Shown here: piece by piece, positions 44,590 through 54,372 of the stretch
Layout: each line of letters opens with the position of its first letter
Numbering within the stretch: position 1 is the stretch's first letter
Assembly (NCBI RefSeq): GCF_015207285.1
Contig: NZ_JADEXD010000016.1
Coordinates: 1-56,914 of the forward strand
Origin: Tychonema sp. LEGE 07203
GTDB taxonomy: Bacteria > Cyanobacteriota > Cyanobacteriia > Cyanobacteriales > Microcoleaceae
Reading direction: 5' to 3'
DNA length: 56,914 nucleotides
The notes under the pieces: model-generated
Database searches by the model: none
What the model was told of the DNA's origin: nothing
The model's input: only the letters and a program-made list of their open reading frames with translations
Translations under genes and position numbers: made by a program

Positions 44590-44776
44590 GTGATATTTAT
44601 TTAAACTTCAGCCGCTTGTTTTTCCGATTCTAGCCTATGCTCCTTGGTTGGTTGTTTCAACATTTGGAGTAGTCGTGTTTGCAACTCAAAAAAGCGATCG
44701 CCTAAAATCGCTTTTACAGCCAAACTCGTCGAACCTGTCCTAAAATATAAGACACATCCTATATTAATTCCCTACC

Positions 44777-45088
44777 ATGTCGATCGCCGTCATTAAAGAA
44801 CATATCGAAATCACCCCAGGAATCTGCGGGGGAAAACCCCGTATCGCCGGACATCGCATCCGAGTTCAGGATATAGTTGTTTGGCACGAACAAATGGGAA
44901 TGTCACCAGACGAAATTCTGTATCACTATCCGAGTATTACTTTATCTGATATCTATGCAGCTTTAGCCTATTATCACGATCGTCGAGATGAAATTCGCTC
45001 TGCAATCGAAGCCGATGCAGAATTTGCCCGCCAGTTGAAAGCTCAAACTCCATCGCTATTGCAACAAAAATTAAAAAATCGTCTGTAA
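44777..45088 (+). CDS. DUF433 family protein (antitoxin-like), orphan
   Basis: 103 residues. DUF433 core: ITPGICGGKPRIAGHRI, VQDIVVWHEQMGMSPDEIL and YPSITLSDIYAALAYYHD. Predicted fold is a small helix-turn-helix. In cyanobacteria DUF433 genes normally precede a DUF5615 PIN-like toxin gene in an operon. Here the next gene starts 16 bp away on the opposite strand, so the toxin partner is absent. The C-terminal 35 residues (DEIRSAIEADAEF...QQKLKNRL) are helical and charged. Confidence 0.9.
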   Translation: MSIAVIKEHIEITPGICGGKPRIAGHRIRVQDIVVWHEQMGMSPDEILYHYPSITLSDIYAALAYYHDRRDEIRSAIEADAEFARQLKAQTPSLLQQKLKNRL

Positions 45089-45104
45089 TGAATTCACTGG
45101 GATT

Positions 45105-47843
45105 TTATACAACAGGCCGCAAACAGGGAGCGACAACCGGTAATCCCTCAGTTTCTCGCTGTGCAACTTCAAAGTTTAATTCTAATAGAAACTTTAAGGG
45201 GTCTTGGTTGGCTTTGATATCGTAGGCTTTGCAAACGAGTTGGTCTAATTCGGCGTGGAGTTTGGCGAGTTGGCTGGCAGGTTCATTAAAAAACTCGTTG
45301 TATAATTGGGTAATGCCGCACTGTTTGCGCTCCATATACTCGGTGCGGTAGTCATGGAGAACCTGCATTGCTGCTCGAATTTCTGTTTTAGTTTTTTCTG
45401 GGCAATTTTGGGGAAAGGGAAATGTTTCAAAACAGGTGTTGTGAGTGTAGCTAATTCGATCCTCTAGTGTAGATTTTTGTGCGTGCATCCAAATCTGATG
45501 AAGTCGAGATGTGAGTATTCCCAAAATATAAAAGTCGTCGCAGGTAACAACTCGCGTTCTAGCATTAGGTAGCCATTCAATAGGACAAGGAAGAAAAATT
45601 GCCCATTTCGAGGTCTGAGTAACTGCAAAGTATTGAGAAACCGATTTTAGGGCTTGACGCATTGCGGGTCTTCGTTCTCCAAATTGCCACCAGTATTTTT
45701 GATAAACCTTTCTACGATTCAAATCTCTTTCTGGTTTCACTCTCATTTTAACCCATTGAAAAGGCTGGACATATTCACTTGCCTCTTCAATACTCATGTC
45801 ATTAAAGTCGATAATTAAATTTTTTAGACCTCTGTAGGGGTTGTTGGCTACGAGGTCATTACCTTCTAGAAAAGGACGAATTACTTCCCGATTTTTGGGA
45901 TTCACTTTATTCCATGCTTCTGCTTGCTCCAATGACACAATAAAGCCCGTACCTACAGGAGTTATACCTGCAAAACATCGATTCAAATTTGTCTTCAGTC
46001 GCACTGCTTGGGTAACATCAACTTCAGCTTTTAGAGAAGAGTTAATGTTTGAGACAATTGTGTGATCGATACGGTAGGTTAATTCTTGAGCATCAGGGGT
46101 TTTGAGCCAGTTGATAATGCTAATATGTACTTTAGCTTCACCAGACCAAGGTTGTGTGGAGATGGCATCGTAAATGCAGCCGCCATTTTGGGCAATGTAA
46201 TCTAGGGCAGCTTTACGACTTTTACCCTGAGAAATGGAATTGGTGGCGACTAAACCAGCGCGGCAATTTTCTCCTAAATGTTGATGGGCAAGACGGAACC
46301 AATAGGTGCAAAAATCCACAGAATCTTTTACTTCAGGAAATTTAGCAAAGATGCGATCGATATATTCATCACCCAAAACCAAGCGCATCTGCTTACCACC
46401 CAAAAAGGGAGGATTGCCAATAATTACATTAACTTGTTCCCACTCGCAAAACAAAGCATCATCACAGCGGATATTGCGATCGAGATTATCCAAAGGTAAC
46501 GCCCGATCGAGTTCCAGTGGCAGGTTCATTTGTACGACATTAAGCAACTGGTTTTCTTCATCTAAAGCTAACTTTTTGGCAAGCATCAGCGTCACTTTTG
46601 CCAATTCCACGGCAAACGGTTTGATGTCAATCCCGTAAAACTGGCTTGTCTTCACCAGGGACATCGTACCTATCGCATTAGCAGCACGAGAGAAATTATC
46701 ATGGATTTTGGTTAGCAATTGTGCCTCTAACCGCTTCAGTTCCCGATAAGCAACATAGAGAAAATTACCGCTGCCGCAAGCTGGATCGAGAACTTTGAAA
46801 TCAAGTAATTCTTGTCGCAGTGCTAACAAATCTTTCAGCGTCTTTGCCGCTTCAATCCGTTCTCGCCACGGGCGGATAATCGTAGGCAAAACCACTTTTT
46901 GAATGTCTGCCTCGCTGGTATAGTGCGCTCCCAACGCATGACGTTCCTCTTTGCCCATACTGGACTCAAACAACGCACCAAAAATCGCAGGTTCTACCTT
47001 TGACCACCGTTCCTTTGCTGCCTCCAATAGCAGATCGATTTCGCTGCGAGTCAGGGCGATGGGTTCCACAACTGAGAAGATACCGCCATTAAAATAGGAT
47101 ACATCCCGATAGCGACTGTCTTTAGGTGCGGGGCGATCGCTCCCCATTTGCCGAAATAATCCCCCAATCAAATCGTAGGAACTAACTCGATTCATCTGGC
47201 AATCACCTAAAAATTCGGTGAATAAACCGCGCGGCAACAAATCGATATCTTCAGCAAACAATGCTACTACACACTGAAGGATAAACCTTTGAGCGGTTTC
47301 TACTTTTTCGCCGCGCTCTACTAAGCGATTAAAAACTAGAGCAACTTTGTCAGCCGCTGTTCGCGTTACATCAATTTGGTTGTTATTGAATAAAGGCTGC
47401 CGATTTTCGGGGAAAAGAAAGTTTAAGGCTGTGAAGCGATGGGGTAACTCTTCGAGATTTACGCGGTCTACAGGTTCCCGCAGTTGCAGATCGAAGTCAT
47501 AAATCCAAAATTCATCAAAGCTGCAAAGAACTACATATTTAGGACGTTGTGGCACTAGCTCCAGCCAATATTCAAAGGCTTGTTGATAGTGTTTTTCCAG
47601 TTTTTCGCCCCGTTTTTTCATTTCCAGCAACAACCGGGGTTTCCACAGCAAATCGGCGAATTTCGTAGTTTTGCCCTTCGCCTTTACTCGAAATTCTAGT
47701 TCGGCTCCCGCTTCCTTGTAGCCTAGATGACCGAAGGCTTGAAACAGGCGATCGCAAAATACCTGTGCCTCGCCTTTTTCGTCTCCCTTCAAAGTACGAA
47801 CGTATTCAATAAACTTATTTATATTATTCAGTATATCGGTCAT
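45105..47843 (-). CDS. Type IIG (MmeI-like) restriction-modification enzyme
   Basis: 912 residues, restriction and modification in one chain. The N-terminal nuclease (about 1-180) has a PD-(D/E)XK site: KFADLLWKPRLLLEMKKRGEK, with the acidic Asp and E-x-K. A helical spacer (about 190-340) leads to a gamma-class N6-adenine methyltransferase: DPACGSGNFL as motif I and IGNPPFLGG as motif IV (NPPF). The C-terminal third is the target-recognition region (about 620-850). Such enzymes cut away from an asymmetric site and protect by methylating one strand. There are no neighbouring hsd or BREX genes. The specificity cannot be read from sequence. It is convergent with DUF433 (16-bp gap). Confidence 0.87.
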   Translation of the reverse strand: MTDILNNINKFIEYVRTLKGDEKGEAQVFCDRLFQAFGHLGYKEAGAELEFRVKAKGKTTKFADLLWKPRLLLEMKKRGEKLEKHYQQAFEYWLELVPQRPKYVVLCSFDEFWIYDFDLQLREPVDRVNLEELPHRFTALNFLFPENRQPLFNNNQIDVTRTAADKVALVFNRLVERGEKVETAQRFILQCVVALFAEDIDLLPRGLFTEFLGDCQMNRVSSYDLIGGLFRQMGSDRPAPKDSRYRDVSYFNGGIFSVVEPIALTRSEIDLLLEAAKERWSKVEPAIFGALFESSMGKEERHALGAHYTSEADIQKVVLPTIIRPWRERIEAAKTLKDLLALRQELLDFKVLDPACGSGNFLYVAYRELKRLEAQLLTKIHDNFSRAANAIGTMSLVKTSQFYGIDIKPFAVELAKVTLMLAKKLALDEENQLLNVVQMNLPLELDRALPLDNLDRNIRCDDALFCEWEQVNVIIGNPPFLGGKQMRLVLGDEYIDRIFAKFPEVKDSVDFCTYWFRLAHQHLGENCRAGLVATNSISQGKSRKAALDYIAQNGGCIYDAISTQPWSGEAKVHISIINWLKTPDAQELTYRIDHTIVSNINSSLKAEVDVTQAVRLKTNLNRCFAGITPVGTGFIVSLEQAEAWNKVNPKNREVIRPFLEGNDLVANNPYRGLKNLIIDFNDMSIEEASEYVQPFQWVKMRVKPERDLNRRKVYQKYWWQFGERRPAMRQALKSVSQYFAVTQTSKWAIFLPCPIEWLPNARTRVVTCDDFYILGILTSRLHQIWMHAQKSTLEDRISYTHNTCFETFPFPQNCPEKTKTEIRAAMQVLHDYRTEYMERKQCGITQLYNEFFNEPASQLAKLHAELDQLVCKAYDIKANQDPLKFLLELNFEVAQRETEGLPVVAPCLRPVV

Positions 47844-47886
47844 TATAAGTATAAACTTAGTAAAGTAAATAAATTGTGTAATTCAA

Positions 47887-47961
47887 GTAGGGGCAAACCC
47901 CCCGTGGTTGCCCCGAAGAATCGGGGGTAGGCACGGGGAGTAGGGGTCGCACTACCCCTAC
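47887..47961. repeat. GTAGGGGC-type repeat with nested hairpins
   Basis: GTAGGGGCAAACCCCCC, GGTTGCCCCGA and TCGGGGG form imperfect pairs. GTAGGGGT...ACCCCTAC at 47940-47961 is a clean 8-bp hairpin. Similar GTAGGGGC/GCCCCTAC ends occur at 54231-54296. It sits upstream of the restriction-modification gene and of the plus-strand gene at 48018. Confidence 0.6.
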
Positions 47962-48017
47962 GAGTGTCTGCGATCTGTAACAATTAAAAATATAGTACCT
48001 GTTCAGAGGTTTTTTGA

Positions 48018-48428
48018 ATGACTTTTATCCCATCCGAAGCGTTTAAATCTATTAGTTATCCCAGCCGCACTGTCAAAAGAGCCGATCGCGCCGTCCGCTG
48101 TTCCCCTTTTCAATTACACTTCTTTCAGACGATCCGCGATAACAGCGTTTTCCTAAGTGCGATCGCATCTAATTCCGGTGTCGAAAGCGGTTACACCCGA
48201 TCGCCCGTATCCGAACTCTCCGCCGAAAACTCCCTGCTGTGGCTGATTCAAGTCGGCGTACTGCGGCGGGAAGTAGACGGACAAGGGATTACCGACAGTT
48301 TTCGCCTCACGCCCCTAGGCCGCCAACTCGTGGAAAAATGGGAACGGGAAACAGATAAAGTGCCGGATGCTTCATTGTGCGATCGTATGGGAAATGCCGT
48401 TAGCCGCGGGTTGGGACTGTTTGTATGA
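48018..48428 (+). CDS. Npun_F0494-like hypothetical protein
   Basis: 136 residues, soluble. SYPSRTVKRADRAVRCSPF, the SNSGVESGYTRSPVSEL turn, NSLLWLIQVGVLRREVDGQG and DSFRLTPLGRQLVEKWE resemble a winged-helix protein of cyanobacteria with no assigned role. The Arg/Trp-rich core with a helix-turn-helix-like part (about 75-105) is compatible with nucleic-acid binding, without proof. Start is the ATG after TTTTTTGA; no strong ribosome-binding site is seen. Between it and the ileS gene lies a spacer with repeats. Confidence 0.75.
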   Translation: MTFIPSEAFKSISYPSRTVKRADRAVRCSPFQLHFFQTIRDNSVFLSAIASNSGVESGYTRSPVSELSAENSLLWLIQVGVLRREVDGQGITDSFRLTPLGRQLVEKWERETDKVPDASLCDRMGNAVSRGLGLFV

Positions 48429-48798
48429 ACTTTTCTCGCTGGCTGCGGCCTGACACAGAGTCCAACAGTCCGACCACGATCGCACCGTAGCATTTTTTGA
48501 AGAACTGGGCGCGATCGTCCCCTGGCTGAGTCATTCGCGCCACCTCGATTTATGAATGATTTTTTACCGCAGAGGCCGCAGAGGGCGCAGAGAGAAGAGA
48601 GGGTTCTCTACGGATTTGGTTCGATCGAATGTGCGGTCGATCGCCTATACTGGAATATCTGGTTGTCAGCCATTCAAGGACGAGAGACGACTAAAGTTAT
48701 CACTACAAACTTCATTATGATTATTTAACCGGACTTGATATCATCTCTCAAATAACCGCTAACTACTAACAACTAACTACATAAAACGTTTCTCCAAA
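48429..48798. other. 370-bp spacer with a CGCAGAG repeat
   Basis: ACCGCAGAGGCCGCAGAGGG at about 48567 begins a GCAGAG-type repeat also seen at 10748 and, inverted, at 52495-52527. Just upstream of ileS, CTAACTACTAACAACTAACT-type heptamers appear. A 31-codon open stretch ending near 48555 (FFEELGAIVPWLSHSRHLDL) reads like a gene remnant but has no start. Confidence 0.5.
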
Positions 48799-51700
48799 AT
48801 GGAAGCAAAATCCTACAAAGACACCGTAAATCTGCCCAAAACCAAGTTTGATATGCGGGCTAACGCCGCCCGTCGCGAACCGGAATTGCAACAATTTTGG
48901 GCAGATCGAGAAATCTACGATCGCCTTTCGGAAAATAACCCAGGCGATTTGTTCGTCCTCCACGACGGCCCGCCCTACGCTAACGGACAGCTTCACATCG
49001 GCCACGCCCTCAACAAAATCCTTAAAGATTTTATCAACCGCTACCAAATGCTGCGCGGCAAAAAAGTTCGCTACGTGCCCGGTTGGGATTGTCACGGATT
49101 GCCGATCGAACTTAAAGTCTTGCAGAACATGAAATCGGACGAAAGGCTCAATCTTACCCCGATCGAACTCCGCACCAAAGCCGCCGCCTTCGCCGAAAAA
49201 ACAATGGAACAGCAGCGCGATTCCTTCCAGCGCTACGGCATTTGGGGCGACTGGAAACACCCCTACTTAACCATGAAACCCGAATACGAAGCCGCCCAAA
49301 TCGGCGTTTTCGGTCAAATGGTGCTCAAAGGCTACATCTACCGCGGCTTTAAACCCGTGCACTGGAGTCCGAGCTCGAAAACAGCCCTCGCCGAAGCAGA
49401 ATTGGAATATCCCGAAGGCCACGTCTCGCGCAGCATCTACGTCGGCTTTCATGTGAGAAAATTGTCAAAATCTTTGCAATCGAAGAAGGCGGGCACGGGG
49501 GCACCGCCCCTACAGCGCTATATGCCGAGCCTCTGGGCCGCGATTTGGACGACTACCCCTTGGACAATTCCGGCAAACTTGGCGATCGCAGTCAATCCCG
49601 AACTGATGTATGCAGTGGTGGAACCGCCGGCAAATTCCCACATCGCACAACAATTTATGTTAGTCGCTGTCGATGCGGTCGATCGACTTTCGGCAACTTT
49701 CAACACAAAATTAAAAATACTTGCTACTTTCCCCGGTAAAGAATTAGAAGGCTGCACCTACAAACATCCGCTGTTCGATCGCGAAAGCCCGATCGTTGCC
49801 GGCGGCGACTACATTACCGCTGACTCAGGAACCGGATTGGTGCACACCGCACCAGGCCACGGACAAGAAGACTTTATCGTCGGAAAACGCTGCGGTTTAC
49901 CAATTTTAACTCCCGTAGATGAAAACGGAAATTTCACCGCCGAAGCCGGAGAGTTTGCAGGTTTAAATGTCCTCGGAAACGGCAATAGCGCGGTGATTGA
50001 GGCATTGGAAAAGGCAAATTGTTTGATTAAAGAGGAAGCTTATCCTCACTCCTATCCTTACGATTGGCGCACGAAAAAGCCGACAATTTTTCGGGCGACG
50101 GAACAGTGGTTTGCGTCGGTGGAAGGGTTCCGAGATGAAGCATTAAAAGCCATTTCTAATGTGAATTGGATTCCCGCCCAAGGTGAAAATAGAATCACTG
50201 CAATGGTGGGCGATCGAGCGGATTGGTGCATCTCTCGCCAGCGGACTTGGGGCGTTCCCATTCCGGTATTCTACGACGAAGAAACCAACGAACCGCTGTT
50301 AAATGAAGAAACGATCGCCCGCGTCCAAGCCATCTTTGCCGAGAAGGGTTCGGATGCTTGGTGGGAATTGCCGATCGCCGAATTGCTGCCAGAATCTTAC
50401 CGCAACAATGGCCGCAGTTACCGCAAGGGAACTGACACGATGGATGTGTGGTTTGACTCGGGTTCTTCCTGGGCTGCAGTTGTCAAAGGGCGATCGGAAT
50501 TGAACTATCCTGCTGATATCTATTTGGAAGGTTCAGACCAACACCGCGGCTGGTTTCAATCCAGCTTGCTAACCAGTGTAGCAACCAACGGCATCGCTCC
50601 TTACAAAACAGTTTTGACTCACGGTTTTGTGCTGGATGAAAAAGGCCGCAAGATGAGCAAATCTGAAGGCAATGTCGTCGATCCGGCCGTCGTAATTAAG
50701 GAATACGGGGCAGATGTTTTGCGGTTGTGGGTGTCTTCGGTAGACTATTCTGCCGATGTGCCGTTGGGCAAAAACATCCTCAAACAGCAATCGGATGTTT
50801 ACCGGAAAATTCGCAATACAGCTAAGTTTTTGCTGGGAAATTTGCACGACTTCGATCCGGCAAAAGATGCTGTAGCTTACGAGGATTTGCCGGAACTCGA
50901 TCGCTATATGCTGCACAGAATGGGCGAAGTTTTTGCGGAAGTTCAAGATGCTTTTGAAAACTTCCAATTTTCCCGATTCTTCCAAACAGTGCAGAATTTC
51001 TGCACGGTGGATTTGTCTAATTTCTATCTGGATATTGCCAAGGATCGACTTTATATCAGCGCGACAGATGCCCAGCGCCGCCGCAGTTGTCAGACGGTAA
51101 TTGCGATCGCTGTGGAGAATTTGGCAAGGGCGATCGCACCTGTGTTGTGTCACATGGCTGAGGATATTTGGCAGTACCTTCCCTATCCAACTCCCTACAA
51201 GTCAGTATTTGAAGCTGGTTGGGTGCAAGTTGACGCTTCGTGGCACAATCCAGAATTGGCGGCGCGCTGGCAATATTTGCGACAAGTACGCGGCGAAGTT
51301 AACAAGGTGTTGGAAAAAGCCAGGACTGAAAAGGCGATCGGCTCTTCTTTGGAAGCTAAGGTTTTATTGTACGTTCCCAATGTCGAAAAAAGACAGCAAC
51401 TGCAAGCTTTGAATCCTAGCAGCGAAGAATTGGTGGATTATGTGCGATCGCAAAATGCAGCGATCGAACTAGCCGCAGAGGAGAAAGCAAAAGCAGTACA
51501 AGATCGACAGGAAGCAAAAGCTGCAAGTGTTGCAAAAACCTTGACAATAAAGACTGTTAGTGTTGAGCAACAAACAGTCGCTAAGCGCGATGCAGGTTCT
51601 GAGATTGTAGAGTATTCTACCCCAGAAGAATCGGCTTTAGATTTGCAGCAAGTGTTAGATCGCAGCGCCCAGTTTATTGCTGATTTGCCTGAATACGCGG

Positions 51701-52395
51701 GCAACTTTATCACAGAATACCAAAAAATTCTGGTAACGCTCGGCTTGTTAGCTTCTGTATTGGTAACGGGTAGAGTAACCCTGGCAGTTTTGGATACGAT
51801 GAATCAAATTCCTCTCTTGGAAGTCTTCTTTAAAGTCATCGGTATCTTATTTACAATCTGGTTTGCTTTCCGTCACTTGCTGTTTGCAGAAAACCGTCAA
51901 GAAATTGGACAAACAATTGATTCCCTGACAGCCGATGTGCTGGGACAAACAACTGCGCTTGTGCTTGTAGAAACACAGGCGATCGTACTAGCACCCGTAC
52001 TAGAGACAGCGCTTGTACCAACACAGCCGCAAACATCCGCAGCCCAACAAAGTTTTGCAGAAATACCTGCAATCCCGAAAGCAGAATTAAGTGTGGCACC
52101 CAAAGCAGAAACTCCTGCTGAAGTAGCTGTACACCATCATTCTGCAAGTGGTAGCAACGGTGTAGACGAATTGCGCTATTTGTTCATCACATCAGAAGTT
52201 GAACTGATCGAATCGAATGCAATCCTGCAAGAATTGCCGTACAGCTACCAGTCTCCAGAGTTGGCGATTGGTGTAGTCAAAGCAGACGGCCAAAAGTGCG
52301 ATCGCTGCTGGAACTACTCAACCCACGTCGGAGAGTCGATCGAACATCCGGCAATTTGCGAACGCTGCGTCTCTGCAGTAGACGGCAAATTTTAA
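48799..52395 (+). CDS. ileS: Isoleucyl-tRNA synthetase with CAAD membrane domain
   Basis: 1198 residues, against about 960 in ordinary cyanobacterial IleRS. Class I motifs are present: HIGH at residue 66 and KMSKS at about 618. The CP1 editing domain has the TTPWT...NLA segment and the [12 protein letters not shown] loop. After the anticodon domain (to about 900) there is an insertion of about 225 residues before the C-terminal zinc finger (CDRCWN...CERC, 1167-1191). The insertion contains a CAAD domain (about 950-1040) with two membrane helices (about 977-998 and 1010-1030) followed by a low-complexity Thr/Ala/Val/Pro linker. CAAD anchors some cyanobacterial synthetases to thylakoids. A second oddity, near residue 231, is a short repeat-derived insertion in the CP1 entry. 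Confidence 0.96.
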   Translation: MEAKSYKDTVNLPKTKFDMRANAARREPELQQFWADREIYDRLSENNPGDLFVLHDGPPYANGQLHIGHALNKILKDFINRYQMLRGKKVRYVPGWDCHGLPIELKVLQNMKSDERLNLTPIELRTKAAAFAEKTMEQQRDSFQRYGIWGDWKHPYLTMKPEYEAAQIGVFGQMVLKGYIYRGFKPVHWSPSSKTALAEAELEYPEGHVSRSIYVGFHVRKLSKSLQSKKAGTGAPPLQRYMPSLWAAIWTTTPWTIPANLAIAVNPELMYAVVEPPANSHIAQQFMLVAVDAVDRLSATFNTKLKILATFPGKELEGCTYKHPLFDRESPIVAGGDYITADSGTGLVHTAPGHGQEDFIVGKRCGLPILTPVDENGNFTAEAGEFAGLNVLGNGNSAVIEALEKANCLIKEEAYPHSYPYDWRTKKPTIFRATEQWFASVEGFRDEALKAISNVNWIPAQGENRITAMVGDRADWCISRQRTWGVPIPVFYDEETNEPLLNEETIARVQAIFAEKGSDAWWELPIAELLPESYRNNGRSYRKGTDTMDVWFDSGSSWAAVVKGRSELNYPADIYLEGSDQHRGWFQSSLLTSVATNGIAPYKTVLTHGFVLDEKGRKMSKSEGNVVDPAVVIKEYGADVLRLWVSSVDYSADVPLGKNILKQQSDVYRKIRNTAKFLLGNLHDFDPAKDAVAYEDLPELDRYMLHRMGEVFAEVQDAFENFQFSRFFQTVQNFCTVDLSNFYLDIAKDRLYISATDAQRRRSCQTVIAIAVENLARAIAPVLCHMAEDIWQYLPYPTPYKSVFEAGWVQVDASWHNPELAARWQYLRQVRGEVNKVLEKARTEKAIGSSLEAKVLLYVPNVEKRQQLQALNPSSEELVDYVRSQNAAIELAAEEKAKAVQDRQEAKAASVAKTLTIKTVSVEQQTVAKRDAGSEIVEYSTPEESALDLQQVLDRSAQFIADLPEYAGNFITEYQKILVTLGLLASVLVTGRVTLAVLDTMNQIPLLEVFFKVIGILFTIWFAFRHLLFAENRQEIGQTIDSLTADVLGQTTALVLVETQAIVLAPVLETALVPTQPQTSAAQQSFAEIPAIPKAELSVAPKAETPAEVAVHHHSASGSNGVDELRYLFITSEVELIESNAILQELPYSYQSPELAIGVVKADGQKCDRCWNYSTHVGESIEHPAICERCVSAVDGKF
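49489..49512. repeat. GC-rich dispersed repeat inside the ileS coding region
   Basis: The sequence GCGGGCACGGGGGCACCGCC with following CCTAC is the reverse complement of the GTAGGGGCGGTGCCCCCGTG core in the spacer element at 54231. It is read in frame and adds [15 protein letters not shown] residues between HVRKLSKS and [10 protein letters not shown], where IleRS normally has a short loop. Length keeps the frame. Confidence 0.8.
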
Positions 52396-52601
52396 CGCAG
52401 GATGTGTAATAAATAGTTTGTCATTGCCAGTGAAACGAAGCAATCGCTTAATTTCCGCCATTGCTTCGCTTCATCTCACTCTTATCTTCTCTTCCTCTGC
52501 GTGTTCTGCGTTCTCTGCGGTTAAATCATTCCAATTATTCAAATTAAAAAAGCAATGGTTTACGCAGAATGTTTTTAGGCTGAGGTGTAAATCCCCATCT
52601 C

Positions 52602-52706
52602 ATACCAATTTCAAAAAATAATGCAACAGTATTCTTGTCCCCCCCCGAACTCGCGGGGGGGCTAGGGGGGGTCAAAGAGTATTGCATGATTTTAGAGAAA
52701 TGGTAT
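52602..52706. repeat. 105-bp palindrome with G/C homopolymer core
   Basis: Arms ATACCAATTTCAAAAAATAA and TGCAA pair imperfectly with TTGCATGATTTTAGAGAAAT and GGTAT. The core is a C8 run, CGAACTCG and a G7 run followed by GCTAGGGGGG. Homopolymer runs of this kind are hard to sequence, so their exact length is uncertain. Confidence 0.75.
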
Positions 52707-52797
52707 CAAAAACGTCACGCGACCTATGTCAACTGTTTAAGGTATGTGTATGGTGCGGATAAGTGAGATTTCCCAGCTTTCTGGACAGATTGTCGGT

Positions 52798-52897
52798 GAT
52801 ATCGTTTCCGGTTGAATCGGAATGATTTAACCTTACTAGAACACAGAGAACACAGAGAGAAATGAATACAGGACGATGAAGAGAGGAATTGATATGA
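52798..52897. repeat. Dispersed repeat, second copy of 10720-10833
   Basis: Shares GATATCGTTxCCG, GAATGATTTAACC, AACACAGAG and TGAATACAGGACGATGAAGA with the copy at 10720, separated by small indels. A fragment is at 40822-40855. Confidence 0.8.
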
Positions 52898-53040
52898 ATC
52901 CGCACCCTACGGGGATTTTCTAGCTTTCCCAGCAGATGTTGAATAGTGACATACTTGCGATATGTTGTATGGTAAGTCGCACGAGTCATTTCCCTCTCAG
53001 TACGCTTTGTGACCGATTTTCCTACTTACCGAATGTTTTT

Positions 53041-54102
53041 ATGAAAATTTTAGTAACTGGTGCAGCAGGTTTTATCGGCTATCATTTAGCCCAAAGATTG
53101 CTATCCCAAGGGCAACAAGTTTACGGCATTGATAACTTAAATGACTATTACGATGTCAACCTCAAAAAAGCGCGTTTAGCTCAACTCCAGACGCATTCGC
53201 AATTTACTTTTGAATATTTAGATTTGAGCGATCGCCCTAGCATATCCCAACTTTTCCAAGACCAAAAATTTGACCGCGTCGTTCACCTCGCCGGTCAACC
53301 GGGCGTTCGCTACTCGCTGGAAAATCCTCACGCCTACGCAGACAGCAACCTGACAGGATTTATCAACATTTTAGAAGGCTGTCGCCACAGCAAAATCGAG
53401 CATTTAGTTTTTGCTTCTTCCAGTTCTGTTTACGGTGCTAATACTAAAGTTCCCTTTGCAGTTACCGATAACGTCGATCATCCGATTTCCCTTTACGCCG
53501 CCACCAAAAAAGCTAATGAACTGATGGCTCATTCCTACAGCCATTTGTACGGTTTGCCGATTACGGGATTGCGCTTTTTTACAGTATACGGCCCTTGGGG
53601 AAGACCGGATATGGCTTATTTCAAATTCGTCAAGGCGATCGCCGAAAACAAACCCATCGACGTTTACAACTTCGGCAAAATGCAGCGCGATTTCACTTAC
53701 ATTGACGATGTAATTGAAGGAGTTGTGCGAGTTATGGCAAAACCGCCTCAATCGATCGCCCAAAATTCTGCCACTACGGCTCCCTACAAGATTTATAATA
53801 TTGGCAATCATTCCCCTGTGGAATTGTTGACTTTTATCGAAGTTATTGAAAAAGCAACGGGGAAAACAGCCGTTAAGAATTTTTTGCCAATGCAGCCCGG
53901 TGACGTACTTTCTACCTATGCAGATGTAAGTGATTTGATGCAGGATGTAGGATTTAAGCCCAGTACGCCGATCGCCCAAGGCATCCATAAGTTTGTAGAA
54001 TGGTATCGAGACTATTACGGCGCTGCGGGCGAGAACTCTTACAGTCAAGAGGCTGCTGAGATAGAACATCTTCCCAATGGCGATCGTCTGGCCAAAGTTT
54101 AA
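53041..54102 (+). CDS. NAD-dependent nucleotide-sugar epimerase (UDP-glucuronate 4-epimerase type)
   Basis: 353 residues from ATG 53041; the frame is open to 52936 but the dinucleotide-binding motif sits right at this start. The Rossmann fold begins ILVTGAAGFIGYHLAQRL, the GXXGXXG site. YGIDNLNDYYDVNLK is the loop typical of UDP-glucuronate 4-epimerases. The catalytic triad is in ASSSSVYG and YAATKKANE (Tyr, Lys). FTVYGPWGRPDMA and QRDFTYIDDVIEGVV complete the SDR signature. It would interconvert UDP-glucuronate and UDP-galacturonate for envelope polysaccharide. It stands without glycosyltransferase neighbours. The C-terminal 20 residues are extra. Confidence 0.9.
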   Translation: MKILVTGAAGFIGYHLAQRLLSQGQQVYGIDNLNDYYDVNLKKARLAQLQTHSQFTFEYLDLSDRPSISQLFQDQKFDRVVHLAGQPGVRYSLENPHAYADSNLTGFINILEGCRHSKIEHLVFASSSSVYGANTKVPFAVTDNVDHPISLYAATKKANELMAHSYSHLYGLPITGLRFFTVYGPWGRPDMAYFKFVKAIAENKPIDVYNFGKMQRDFTYIDDVIEGVVRVMAKPPQSIAQNSATTAPYKIYNIGNHSPVELLTFIEVIEKATGKTAVKNFLPMQPGDVLSTYADVSDLMQDVGFKPSTPIAQGIHKFVEWYRDYYGAAGENSYSQEAAEIEHLPNGDRLAKV

Positions 54103-54198
54103 GCGCCAAAAATATTCACTAATGTGCTTAAAAACGCATTAGTGTTCCCGCTATTGGTTCGTAATGCAGAATTCATCCCGCACTACGAACCAATATTA

Positions 54199-54328
54199 TA
54201 TAGCAATCCTCGCATCATTCATGCAGATATGTAGGGGCGGTGCCCCCGTGCCCGCCCTCCGAGAGATTGGGCAACCGGGCGTGGGATTGCCCCTACAAGA
54301 ACTATGCAAATGATTTAGGATTGCTATA
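54199..54328. repeat. 130-bp nested palindrome TATAGCAATCCT...AGGATTGCTATA
   Basis: Perfect 12-bp outer arms (54199-54210, 54317-54328) continue inwards with mismatches (CATCATT/AATGATT, ATGCA/TGCAT). An inner pair TGTAGGGGC (54230-54238) and GCCCCTACA (54289-54297) encloses the GC-rich core that also occurs in ileS. The 5' part of a second copy starts at 56851. Confidence 0.85.
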
Positions 54329-54372
54329 GATACTCCCGATTAGAGGAAAATGAGATCGATCGATGAGCAAAA

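Larger units (their letters stand above)
52396..53040. other. 645-bp spacer holding three repeats, no gene
   Basis: It contains the inverted GCAGAG-type repeat (52495-52527), the C/G-rich palindrome at 52602-52706 and the dispersed repeat at 52798-52897. ORFs here are short and cross the repeats. The promoter of the epimerase gene should lie near 52960-53030. Confidence 0.6.

Noticed and set aside
48429..48555. Short open stretches MNFSRWLRP... and ...FFEELGAIVPWLSHSRHLDL
   Set aside because: The second reads like a gene end but has no start and only about 30 codons; too little to assign.
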